A DNA stretch of 7,484 bases from Novosphingobium sp. (GTDB lineage: Bacteria; Pseudomonadota; Alphaproteobacteria; Sphingomonadales; Sphingomonadaceae): the NCBI GenBank assembly GCA_028697875.1, contig JAQVEQ010000143.1, positions 1 to 7,484 of the forward strand, written 5' to 3'. Shown piece after piece: positions 1 through 6,401 of the stretch. Within the stretch, counting starts at the first letter, position 1. Every line of letters begins with the position of its first letter. The position numbers and the translations under genes were made by a program. Under the pieces are notes generated by a model. That model was not told the DNA's origin and made no database searches. It saw only the letters and a list, made by a program, of their open reading frames with translations.

Positions 1-768
1 CGCCTTGCCATCCACGGCGTGCCAGGCCTGTATCGGCGAAATCTCCCCGAAATGGAGATAGTGCGACAAGCGCGAGCAGCCATCGGCGGACGGAAGGTTG
101 CGGGTGTCCTCGTAATCGGCCACCCGCCCGGCGAAATCCGCCAGTTGCGCCCCGGCGGCCCGTTCACCGCACTCCCACGTCGCACGCAGCCCACCTGCCC
201 AGTCAGGCCGGGTGGGCAAGAGGCACCAGTCTTCCAGCCGGTCCGAATCCGGCCAGGCATCGGGCGATGTCAGGTCCGGCACAGGAAAGGGCTCCCGCAC
301 CGGATGCCCTTTGAGCAAGGCCTTGTAGAACGGGGTGAAGATCCTGAACGCCGTGCCGGAGCCGGTCTTCACCGATCCGGGCGGGGCGAGGTAATTGCCG
401 TCGTGGAGGTGCAAGGGCAGGCGTTCGCCCAGATCCCGTTCCGCTTCCCGCCACCACGGCTCGCAATGGCGCAGGGCATGGACGCCCGCCGCGCCCGTTT
501 CCTCCGCCAGGCGAACGATCTGCTCCACCGCGTCGCCCCGGCGCAGGATCAGGCGCGATTGGCGCTTTTCCAGTTCCGCCGCCATCGCGGCGAGGCTGCG
601 ATGGAGCCACCAGCGCGACGCCCCGCCCATGCGCCGTTCGCCCGGCCGCCCGTCATCCAGGACATAGACGGGAACGACCGGCCCCGCCGACGCCGCCGCG
701 CGAAACGCGAGCTGGTCCGCCAGCCGCAAGTCGCGCCGCAGCCAGACGATCTGCAGCTTGCCGCTCAT
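1..768 (-). CDS. phrB: Deoxyribodipyrimidine photolyase (class I), N-terminal 256 codons, cut by window edge
   Basis: Flavoprotein that uses blue light to split cyclobutane pyrimidine dimers in DNA. The frame is open from the ATG at 768-766 to base 1, giving 256 codons; class I photolyases are about 450-480 residues, so the end of the FAD domain lies outside. Visible family motifs, in order, are WLRRDLRLADQ (residues 9-19) opening the Rossmann-like antenna domain, GASRWWLHRSL (49-59), TGSGTAFRIFTPFYKA (135-150), and the start of the FAD-binding domain with CSRLSHYLHFGEIS (231-244). The usual Thr before SRLS is Cys231 here. The start codon overlaps the stop of the upstream DUF457 gene as ATGA, and AAGGA touches the ATG, so translation probably depends partly on coupling. 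Family assignment is secure. CPD versus (6-4) specificity and the antenna cofactor cannot be decided from this half. Confidence 0.93.
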   Translation of the reverse strand, partial: MSGKLQIVWLRRDLRLADQLAFRAAASAGPVVPVYVLDDGRPGERRMGGASRWWLHRSLAAMAAELEKRQSRLILRRGDAVEQIVRLAEETGAAGVHALRHCEPWWREAERDLGERLPLHLHDGNYLAPPGSVKTGSGTAFRIFTPFYKALLKGHPVREPFPVPDLTSPDAWPDSDRLEDWCLLPTRPDWAGGLRATWECGERAAGAQLADFAGRVADYEDTRNLPSADGCSRLSHYLHFGEISPIQAWHAVDGKA

Positions 769-1748
769 TCCTTCCGTTTCCCGCAGCCGGGGCCATCGAC
801 TGGGACAACCGCCACATGGTGGAATGGATTCCTGATTTCCTTGCCGAGCAGCCGGGCCGTGCCGAAGCGGGCGTCGCTGAAGGTCACCCGCGCGCTGCAG
901 GCCCGCCGTTCGACCACGGCCACCGGCATGACCGACCAGTGCATGAAACGGCGCAGCGCATCGGTCGAAAAGGCCGCGCGGCGTACCAGCGGATCGCCCA
1001 TGTTGTCGGGATAGGACGGGGAAACCGGACCCAGCCCGCCGAACGGCGTCCAGGCCGCATCGGCAATTCCCCCGTCCTGCCGCCAGACCAGCCCGCGCTT
1101 CCAGAAACGGAACGGCTCCAGCCCGGCAAAGACCCGTTCGGGACGATATCCCAGCGTTCGCGCCAGTTGCCGCTCCGCCTGGGCGGTCAGCACGAGATTC
1201 GCCCCGATGTAGGCCACTACGAGCGTCAGCCCGGCCCGCGCGGGAAAGTGCCAGTCGCCCCTCGCCCGCTCGCGCCGGCGGGATAGCCAGATCGCCAGCC
1301 CCAGCACGATCCAGATCCACACATCGATGATGAACAGGCTCTCGGTATGGAACCAGCGGTCGGTAAAGGGAGAGAAGAGCTGGATCGCGTAAGTCGTCTG
1401 CAAGTCGAGCAACGGATGAGTGACTGTGCCGATATAGCAGAGCGCCACCAGCCAGCCGAAATGCATCGGCAGTCTGCTCTCGAACACGGCCCCGCGGCGC
1501 ACCTGCCAGCGGTCGAGCAGCCACAGCAGCCCGGCCAGCACTGGCGGCATGACGATGAAACCCCCGACGAGACTGTGTGTGACGCCGCGATGGGTCGCCA
1601 GCGGGTCCCAGCAGCTATGGCCGAAGAACACGTCGATGTCGGGCATGTTCGCGGCAAGGATCAGCGCCGCCAGCCCCTTGCGCGTCTTCGTCTTGAGCCC
1701 CGCCTGCCCCAACGCCCAGCCGGCCAGGCTGTGCGTCAGGTTATCCAT
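765..1748 (-). CDS. DUF457/YdjM-family integral membrane protein (putative metal-dependent hydrolase)
   Basis: A 327-residue membrane protein of the DUF457 (YdjM-like) family, often annotated as a membrane-bound metal-dependent hydrolase; its substrate is unknown. The N-terminus MDNLTHSLAG is the family's standard opening, which fixes the start at 1748 although no good Shine-Dalgarno sequence precedes it. Conserved polar residues that could bind metal are His6, NMPDID (34-39), HRGVTHS (53-59) and THPLLD (110-115). Hydrophobic stretches near 62-79, 97-110, 140-156 and 172-190 look like membrane segments; the region after about 200 is soluble-like. The gene ends in a 4-base ATGA overlap with phrB, so the two are surely co-transcribed. 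E. coli YdjM is known as a LexA-regulated inner-membrane protein, which makes a DNA-damage link attractive, but I find no alphaproteobacterial LexA box (GTTC-N7-GTTC) upstream. The biochemical role stays open. Confidence 0.85.
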   Translation of the reverse strand: MDNLTHSLAGWALGQAGLKTKTRKGLAALILAANMPDIDVFFGHSCWDPLATHRGVTHSLVGGFIVMPPVLAGLLWLLDRWQVRRGAVFESRLPMHFGWLVALCYIGTVTHPLLDLQTTYAIQLFSPFTDRWFHTESLFIIDVWIWIVLGLAIWLSRRRERARGDWHFPARAGLTLVVAYIGANLVLTAQAERQLARTLGYRPERVFAGLEPFRFWKRGLVWRQDGGIADAAWTPFGGLGPVSPSYPDNMGDPLVRRAAFSTDALRRFMHWSVMPVAVVERRACSARVTFSDARFGTARLLGKEIRNPFHHVAVVPVDGPGCGKRKE

Positions 1749-1771
1749 GGGCGGCCGTGTGGGACAAATCT

Positions 1772-1852
1772 GTCATTACGCGCACAGCGAAGCAATCCGG
1801 GGCTGCAAATACAAGCCCCGGATTGCCACGGACCCACAGCCCTCGCAACGAC
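1772..1852. repeat. Imperfect palindromic interspersed repeat (sphingomonad REP-like element)
   Basis: An 81-bp palindrome in the 135-bp gap between korB and the DUF457 gene. The inner arms at 1792-1804 (GCAATCCGGGGCT) and 1814-1826 are perfect reverse complements (13 bp) around a 9-base loop. The outer arms at 1772-1780 and 1844-1852 pair at 7 of 9 positions. The layout GTCATTACG...GCGAAGCAATCC...GGATTGC...CGCAACGAC resembles a dispersed repeat I recall from sphingomonad genomes. The mismatched outer arms suggest an older, diverged copy. Whether it is repeated elsewhere in this genome cannot be seen here. As RNA it would fold into a strong hairpin, so it may protect the korB 3' end or reduce read-through into the DUF457 gene. 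Confidence 0.75.
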
Positions 1853-1862
1853 GATGGCGGAA

Positions 1863-1877
1863 CGGGCCAGCGGCCCG
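1863..1877 (-). terminator. Small GC stem-loop just after korB (weak terminator candidate)
   Basis: CGGGCC (1863-1868) and GGCCCG (1872-1877) form a perfect 6-bp stem with a 3-base loop, starting 6 bases beyond the korB stop codon. No run of T follows in the direction of transcription, so it is not a classical intrinsic terminator. It may act together with the larger palindrome just downstream, or have no role. Confidence 0.3.
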
Positions 1878-1883
1878 CCCCGT

Positions 1884-2900
1884 TTATTCCCCGACGGTCC
1901 AGGTCTGGCCCTTGGCAAGCAGCTTGCCGAGATCGGCCACCTTGCCTTCGCGCGCCTTGGCGTCCTGCCCCAGCAGCGCTTCGTCATAGGTCGGGCGCGG
2001 ATCGTCGTAGATCACGCCCAGCGCCATCGGGAACGGGCCGAACGGCAGTTCGACCAGCATGTGGGCAAGCGCGCGGTTCTTCACGTCGTGAACCGTGACG
2101 CCTGCCGCCTCCCAGTCGCCATCGACCACATCGACCACCTTGAGGCCGCACAAGTCGCGGTCCATCGCCAGGCCCTGCGTGCCCTTGTTGAACAGCAGCG
2201 GCTCGCCATCCTTCAACCAGATCTGGTTGGCGGCGGCATTGGCCTTGGCGGTGAAATCGTCGAACCGGTCCTTGTTGTAGACGATGCAGTTCTGGAAGAT
2301 CTCGACGAAGGCCGCGCCCTTGTGGGCATGGGCCGCCTTGAGCACTTCCGGCAGGTCCTTCGACACGTCGTAGGCCCGCGCGATGAAGCGGCCGCCGGCA
2401 CCCAGCGCGAACGCGCAGGGCAATGCCGGACGGTCGACCGAACCCAGCGGGGTCGAGGGGCTGTGCGTGCCGACGCGGCTGGTCGGCGAATACTGCCCCT
2501 TGGTCAGGCCGTAGATCTCGTTGTTGAACAGCATGATCTGGCAATCGAGATTGCGCCGGATCACGTGCATGGTGTGATTGCCGCCGATCGACATGCCGTC
2601 GCCATCGCCGGTAATCAGCCAGACGTCCAGTTCCGGATTGGACAGCTTGATGCCCGTGGCGAAAGCCGGGGCGCGCCCGTGGATCGTGTGGAAACCGTAG
2701 CTTTCGAGATAATAGGGGAAGCGGCTGGAGCAGCCGATGCCCGAAACGAACACGGTCGTGGCCGGGTCGGCCCCGATGTCGGGCAGAGTGCGCTGCACCG
2801 CCTTGAGGATCGCGTAGTCGCCACAACCCGGGCACCAGCGGACTTCCTGGTCGCTTTCCCAGTCCTTCAGCGTCGTCTGGATAGCGGTCATCTCGTTCAT
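1884..2900 (-). CDS. korB: 2-oxoglutarate:ferredoxin oxidoreductase, beta subunit
   Basis: TPP- and iron-sulfur-binding subunit (338 residues) of the enzyme converting 2-oxoglutarate, CoA and oxidised ferredoxin into succinyl-CoA, CO2 and reduced ferredoxin in the cytoplasm. The fold is recognisable from WCPGCGDY (22-29), GIGCSSR (54-60), the TPP/Mg motif GDGDGMSIGGNH (98-109) with Asn126-Asn127, and IYGLTKGQYSPTS (129-141). Cys23, Cys26, Cys57 and Cys205 match the four ligands of the single [4Fe-4S] cluster known in two-subunit enzymes. The start at 2900 is preceded by AAGGGGATAGGA, which itself overlaps the korA stop codon; the gap to korA is 12 bases, so the two form an operon with coupled translation. 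Met4 is a possible alternative start. The neighbouring KorA supports 2-oxoglutarate over pyruvate or indolepyruvate as substrate, but specificity is inferred from family likeness. Confidence 0.95.
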   Translation of the reverse strand: MNEMTAIQTTLKDWESDQEVRWCPGCGDYAILKAVQRTLPDIGADPATTVFVSGIGCSSRFPYYLESYGFHTIHGRAPAFATGIKLSNPELDVWLITGDGDGMSIGGNHTMHVIRRNLDCQIMLFNNEIYGLTKGQYSPTSRVGTHSPSTPLGSVDRPALPCAFALGAGGRFIARAYDVSKDLPEVLKAAHAHKGAAFVEIFQNCIVYNKDRFDDFTAKANAAANQIWLKDGEPLLFNKGTQGLAMDRDLCGLKVVDVVDGDWEAAGVTVHDVKNRALAHMLVELPFGPFPMALGVIYDDPRPTYDEALLGQDAKAREGKVADLGKLLAKGQTWTVGE

Positions 2901-2912
2901 GGTCCTATCCCC

Positions 2913-4793
2913 TTACGCGAGCTGTTCTTCGATCGCCGCTTCGATCTCGGCGATAGTGAAAGGCTGGCCGGAAACCTTGTTCAGCGGCTTGGCATCGACC
3001 AGGAACTGATCGCGCAGCACGGTCTTGAACTGGCCGGTGTTCATTTCCGGCACCAGCACCTTGTCGAAACCCTTCAGCAGTTCGCCGAGATTGCGCGGCA
3101 ACGGCCAGACATGGCGCACATGGATGTGGCTGACGTCCTGGCCCTTGGCCCGCGCACGGCGGACCGCCTGGTGGATCGGGCCGAAAGTCGAACCCCAGCC
3201 GACCACGGCCAGCTTGCCCGAGGTATTGCCGAGGCTGACGCCCTGCGGCGGCACGGCATTCGCCACGCCGTCGACCTTGGCCTTGCGGGCATCGGTCTGC
3301 GCCTGGTGAGTGGCCGGCGCATAGTCGAGGTTGCCGGTGTCGATCGCCTTTTCGATCCCGCCGATCCGGTGCATCAGGCCCGGCGTGCCCGGCTTGATCC
3401 ACGGACGCACGCCGCGCGCATCGCGCTTGAAGGGCAGCAATTCGCCGTCCGGACCGTTGGGTTCGGTCAGGAACGTCGTCGGGAACGGATCGAATTCCTT
3501 CGGATCCGGCACTTTCCACGGCTCGGCCGCATTGCCGATATAACCGTCGGTCAGCAGCATCACGGGCGTCATGAACTGGACCGCGATACGGCAAGCCTCG
3601 ATCGCGCATTCGAACGCGTCGGCCGGGGTACTGGCGGCAATGACCGGCAGCGGAGCATCGCCGTTACGGCCGTAAATCGCCTGGTAAAGGTCCGACTGTT
3701 CGGTCTTGGTCGGAAGGCCGGTGGACGGCCCGCCGCGCTGGGAATTGACGATCACCAGCGGCAGTTCGGTCATGATCGCAAGGCCCATCGCCTCACCCTT
3801 GAGCGCGATGCCCGGCCCCGAGGACGAGGTCACGCCCAGGTGCCCGGCATAGGATGCGCCGATGGCAGAGCAGATCGCGGCGATCTCGTCTTCCGCCTGG
3901 AAGGTCGTGACGCCGAATTCCTTCATCTTCGCCAGATTGTGCAGGATCGCGGAAGCCGGCGTGATCGGATAGCCGCCGAAGAACATCGGCAGCCCGGCAA
4001 GCTGCGCGCCCGCCACCAGGCCGAGCGCGATCGCGTCGGCACCGGTAATCGTGCGGTAGAGGCCCGGCGTATGCGGCACGGGATCGAGATGCAGCTTCTT
4101 GAAGTGCGAGCCGACTTCGGCCGTTTCGCCATAGGCATGGCCGGCATTGAGCGCGGCGATGTTGGCGTTGGCCACGATCTCGTTCTTCGCGAACTTGCCC
4201 TTGAGCCAATCGACGATCGGCTGGCGGTCGCGGTCGAACATCCACAGGGCGAGGCCCAGCGTCCACATGTTCTTGCAGCGCAGCGCTTCCTTGTTGCCAA
4301 GGCCGAACGGCTTGACCGCTTCCAGCGTCAGCGCGCTGATGTCGAAAGCCAGCAGGTCCCACTTCGCCAGACTGCCGTCCTCGATGGGATTGCTGTCGTA
4401 TTTGGCCTTTTCCAGGTTACGCTTGGTGAACTCGCCGGTATCGGCGATAATCAGGCCGCCCGGCTTGAGCGCCTGAACATTGGTCTTGAGCGCGGCCGGA
4501 TTCATCGCCACCAGCACGTCGGGCGCATCGCCCGCGGTGCTGACATCGGTGGAGCCGAAGTTGATCTGGAATGCCGAAACGCCGAACAAGGTGCCTTGCG
4601 GCGCGCGAATTTCCGCCGGGAAATCGGGGAAAGTGGCAAGGTCGTTACCCGCCAGCGCGGTCGAGAGCGTAAACTGCCCGCCAGTCAGCTGCATGCCGTC
4701 GCCACTGTCGCCCGCGAAACGGACGACCACGGCTTCGGGCGTGTCGGTATGTGCGATAGGGGCCGTCTCGGCCGCTGCCACGGAACTTGCCAT
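2913..4793 (-). CDS. korA: 2-oxoglutarate:ferredoxin oxidoreductase, fused gamma-alpha subunit
   Basis: The larger subunit (626 residues) of KorAB. Residues about 21-215 form the gamma domain, with FAGDSGDGMQLTGGQ (26-40). The alpha part follows, with FGGYPITPAS (272-281), the YPITP motif of 2-oxoacid:acceptor oxidoreductases, then QAEDEIAA (299-306) and SQRGGPSTGLPT (351-362), which include the Arg and Thr region that handles CoA and the 2-oxoacid. MHRIGGIEK (474-482) and PEMNTGQ (582-588) are typical of the KorA C-terminal domain, as in the mycobacterial type. Full length and intact. The first 20 residues are a low-complexity Ala-rich lead without signal-peptide character. The start at 4793 has a strong AAGAGGTG ribosome site 5 bases away. 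KorAB runs in parallel with or in place of 2-oxoglutarate dehydrogenase and feeds electrons to ferredoxin; no ferredoxin or delta-subunit gene is next to it. Confidence 0.95.
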   Translation of the reverse strand: MASSVAAAETAPIAHTDTPEAVVVRFAGDSGDGMQLTGGQFTLSTALAGNDLATFPDFPAEIRAPQGTLFGVSAFQINFGSTDVSTAGDAPDVLVAMNPAALKTNVQALKPGGLIIADTGEFTKRNLEKAKYDSNPIEDGSLAKWDLLAFDISALTLEAVKPFGLGNKEALRCKNMWTLGLALWMFDRDRQPIVDWLKGKFAKNEIVANANIAALNAGHAYGETAEVGSHFKKLHLDPVPHTPGLYRTITGADAIALGLVAGAQLAGLPMFFGGYPITPASAILHNLAKMKEFGVTTFQAEDEIAAICSAIGASYAGHLGVTSSSGPGIALKGEAMGLAIMTELPLVIVNSQRGGPSTGLPTKTEQSDLYQAIYGRNGDAPLPVIAASTPADAFECAIEACRIAVQFMTPVMLLTDGYIGNAAEPWKVPDPKEFDPFPTTFLTEPNGPDGELLPFKRDARGVRPWIKPGTPGLMHRIGGIEKAIDTGNLDYAPATHQAQTDARKAKVDGVANAVPPQGVSLGNTSGKLAVVGWGSTFGPIHQAVRRARAKGQDVSHIHVRHVWPLPRNLGELLKGFDKVLVPEMNTGQFKTVLRDQFLVDAKPLNKVSGQPFTIAEIEAAIEEQLA

Positions 4794-4798
4794 TCACT

Positions 4799-4806
4799 CA
4801 CCTCTT
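4799..4806 (-). promoter_or_regulatory. Strong Shine-Dalgarno of korA
   Basis: On the minus strand AAGAGGTG lies 5 bases before the ATG at 4793. This fixes the korA start and predicts efficient initiation, unless the hairpin one base upstream interferes. Confidence 0.8.
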
Positions 4807-4807
4807 C

Positions 4808-4824
4808 CCGTCCGGCGCGGACGG
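4808..4824 (-). promoter_or_regulatory. Perfect hairpin in the korA leader, adjoining its ribosome site
   Basis: CCGTCCG and CGGACGG are perfect 7-bp arms around a 3-base loop. The hairpin ends one base before the korA Shine-Dalgarno (4799-4806). If the korA transcript begins further upstream, this element would sit next to the ribosome-binding site, where it could stabilise the 5' end or modulate translation. The function is inferred; the structure is directly visible. Confidence 0.5.
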
Positions 4825-4826
4825 AT

Positions 4827-4843
4827 GTTGCGATATATCCAAC
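4827..4843. promoter_or_regulatory. Near-perfect inverted repeat in the korA/esterase divergent region (operator candidate)
   Basis: GTTGCGATATATCCAAC consists of GTTG and CAAC arms around the 8-bp palindrome GATATATC, with one extra base on the left. It is the most AT-rich, dyad-symmetric stretch between the two divergent genes, where promoters for both must lie. It could be a binding site for a dimeric regulator or part of a promoter. I could not fit convincing -35/-10 boxes with correct spacing for either direction. Confidence 0.3.
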
Positions 4844-4941
4844 GCACTATTCCCGCGCCGGTTCTGCGGCAATGAAGTTTTTGTTGGGTGAAGGCAAACA
4901 GCAATGGCGTTTCCCCGGAGGAAAATAGTGCAGGAATTATC

Positions 4942-5895
4942 ATGAATGTCTCAAACAGTTATATCCGGGATGACGTTCGGCGCTTTCTCTCAGCGATGGA
5001 GAATGCCGAAAACGGCTTCGTTCCGGGCGAAAACGCTGCCGAAGCGCGGACAGCCTTTGCCGCCATGCTGGCAACCCACGACGCCGCGCCGCGCGACCTG
5101 ACGACGATTCGCGACCTTTCCTGTCCGGGCCCGGCCGGGCCAATCCTGCTGCGGCTCTACGACGCGCAAGACACGTCCGAGACCCGCCCGGTCATCACTT
5201 ACTTCCATGGCGGCGGCTTCATCATGGGCAACCGCGATTGCTATGCCGCCCTGTGCAGCGAAATCGCCGCGCTGACCGGCCTGCCGGTGGTCGCGGTCGA
5301 TTACCGCCTGGCCCCGGAACATCCCTTCCCCGCCGCGCCGGACGATTGCGAAGCGGCGGCGCGCTGGATCGCCGGGCAGCCTGTGGAACTGGGCCTGCCA
5401 GTAAGCGGGCTGATCGCAATGGGCGACAGCGCGGGCGGCAATCTCGCCATCGTCACCGCACAGGCACTGGCCGCCCGGCCGGCGGCATTGCCGGTGGTCC
5501 TGCAAGTGCCGGTCTATCCGCTGGCCGGGCCGATCGCCCGCCACGAAAGCTACCGCGCCTTCCGTCACGGCCATCTCCTCACCCGCGAAGGGCTCGCCCG
5601 GTTCCATGCCGCCTATGCCGCGCCGCTGGACGATCCGCGCCATTACCCCGTCCTGCATCCGGCCCATGGCAAGGCGCCGCCGACCCTGCTGGTCACGGCC
5701 GAACTCGATCCGTTACGGGATTCGGGCCGCGAATACGGCGCGAAGCTGGCCGAAGCGGGGATCGATTGCCATATGCTGGAAATCCCCGGGATGGTGCACG
5801 GCTTCATGACCTTGCGGCGGGCGATCCCCAGCGCGCAAGGGGACCTCGAAACCATCCTTGCAACCATGGCACAAATGCTGGAGCGCCATTCATGA
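4942..5895 (+). CDS. Alpha/beta hydrolase, HSL-type (family IV) esterase/lipase
   Basis: A 317-residue cytoplasmic carboxylesterase of the hormone-sensitive-lipase group, hydrolysing acyl esters, probably of short or medium chains; the natural substrate is unknown. It shows the oxyanion-hole motif FHGGGF (88-93), the nucleophile elbow GDSAGGN (161-167) with Ser163, and the acid and base of the triad at Asp256 (ELDPLRD) and His286 (MVHGFM). YRLAPEHPFPAAPDD (121-135) is also typical. There is no signal peptide. I chose the ATG at 4942 because AGGA lies 6 bases upstream and the family usually begins near here; the in-frame GTG at 4888 has no ribosome site. The stop overlaps the rppH start as ATGA, so the two genes share a transcript. 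The gene is divergent from korA across a 148-bp gap. Confidence 0.92.
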   Translation: MNVSNSYIRDDVRRFLSAMENAENGFVPGENAAEARTAFAAMLATHDAAPRDLTTIRDLSCPGPAGPILLRLYDAQDTSETRPVITYFHGGGFIMGNRDCYAALCSEIAALTGLPVVAVDYRLAPEHPFPAAPDDCEAAARWIAGQPVELGLPVSGLIAMGDSAGGNLAIVTAQALAARPAALPVVLQVPVYPLAGPIARHESYRAFRHGHLLTREGLARFHAAYAAPLDDPRHYPVLHPAHGKAPPTLLVTAELDPLRDSGREYGAKLAEAGIDCHMLEIPGMVHGFMTLRRAIPSAQGDLETILATMAQMLERHS

Positions 5896-6374
5896 CCATT
5901 CCCGATCCCAAGCTTTACCGTCCCTGCGCCGGCGTCATGCTGGTCAACGCCGCCGGCTTCGCCTTCGTCGGCCGGCGCATCGACATCAAGGAAGGGGACT
6001 GGTGGCAGATGCCGCAAGGCGGGATCGACAAGGGCGAGGACGTGAACAACGCGGCCCTGCGCGAACTGTGGGAGGAAACCGGCCTGCTCGAAGACAAGGT
6101 GCGGATCGAGGCCCGCATGGCCGACGAACTCTATTACGACCTGCCCGACGATCTCAAAGGCAAGCTGTGGAAGGGCAGGTACGTCGGCCAGCGCCAGACC
6201 TGGTTCCTCGCCCGCCTGACCGGCAGCGACGCGGATATCGACCTTGCCGCGCACAATCCGCCGGAATTCAGCGCGTGGAAATGGGTCGACCCGGAAATTT
6301 TGCCGGATCTCATCATCCCGTTCAAACGCTCGATCTACAGCGCTGTACTGGAAGAATTCCGTCCGCTGATCTGA
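5892..6374 (+). CDS. rppH: RNA pyrophosphohydrolase (Nudix)
   Basis: A 160-residue Nudix hydrolase that removes pyrophosphate from the 5' end of triphosphorylated transcripts, starting 5'-end-dependent mRNA decay; close relatives also cleave diadenosine polyphosphates (the IalA/NudH group). The Nudix box spans residues 43-65 and is complete: Gly43, Glu49, Arg57-Glu58, Glu61, Glu62 and Gly64. The flanking family features YRPCAGVML (9-17), WWQMPQGG (37-44), GQRQTWFL and the C-terminal PFKRSIYSAV all fit RppH. The start at 5892 overlaps the esterase stop (ATGA), with GGAG 8 bases upstream inside the esterase gene; the frame stays open further upstream, but only as a shadow of the esterase gene. 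Length is normal. It converges on the TPR gene with a 27-base gap. The pairing with an esterase has no obvious functional reason. Confidence 0.93.
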   Translation: MTIPDPKLYRPCAGVMLVNAAGFAFVGRRIDIKEGDWWQMPQGGIDKGEDVNNAALRELWEETGLLEDKVRIEARMADELYYDLPDDLKGKLWKGRYVGQRQTWFLARLTGSDADIDLAAHNPPEFSAWKWVDPEILPDLIIPFKRSIYSAVLEEFRPLI

Positions 6375-6376
6375 CC

Positions 6377-6397
6377 GGCCCGCGCCACCGGGCGGCC
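6377..6397. terminator. GC-rich stem-loop between convergent genes (weak bidirectional terminator candidate)
   Basis: In the 27-base gap between rppH and the TPR gene, GCCCG (6378-6382) can pair with CGGGC (6389-6393) over a 6-base loop; one more G-C pair is possible with a bulge. The position fits a shared terminator, but no T tract follows on either strand. Confidence 0.3.
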
Positions 6398-6401
6398 CAC
6401 C

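Noticed and set aside
19..1014. A 331-codon plus-strand open frame
   Set aside because: It is antisense to phrB and the DUF457 gene, with the same third-position effect over phrB. The minus-strand proteins have clear family motifs; this one has none.
1749..1800. LexA box upstream of the DUF457-phrB pair
   Set aside because: Searched by eye for GTTC-N7-GTTC and close variants because of the YdjM link; none found.
1347..4928. A 1193-codon plus-strand open frame antisense to korA, korB and part of the DUF457 gene
   Set aside because: korA, korB and the DUF457 gene all lie in the same minus frame, and this frame places its first codon base opposite their third. Stops would need TTA, CTA or TCA sense codons, which are rare at this GC content. 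The translation is Arg/His/Asp-rich with no recognisable domain, while the minus-strand products match known families throughout.
4888..4941. An upstream GTG start adding 18 residues to the esterase
   Set aside because: There is no Shine-Dalgarno before the GTG, while AGGA is well placed for the ATG at 4942; the extra residues show no conserved feature.
5238..6374. A long version of the rppH frame starting inside the esterase gene
   Set aside because: The first 218 codons overlap the esterase in another frame and are Arg/Pro/Gly-rich without motifs. RppH proteins begin near MTIPDPKLYRPCAGV, that is at 5892.
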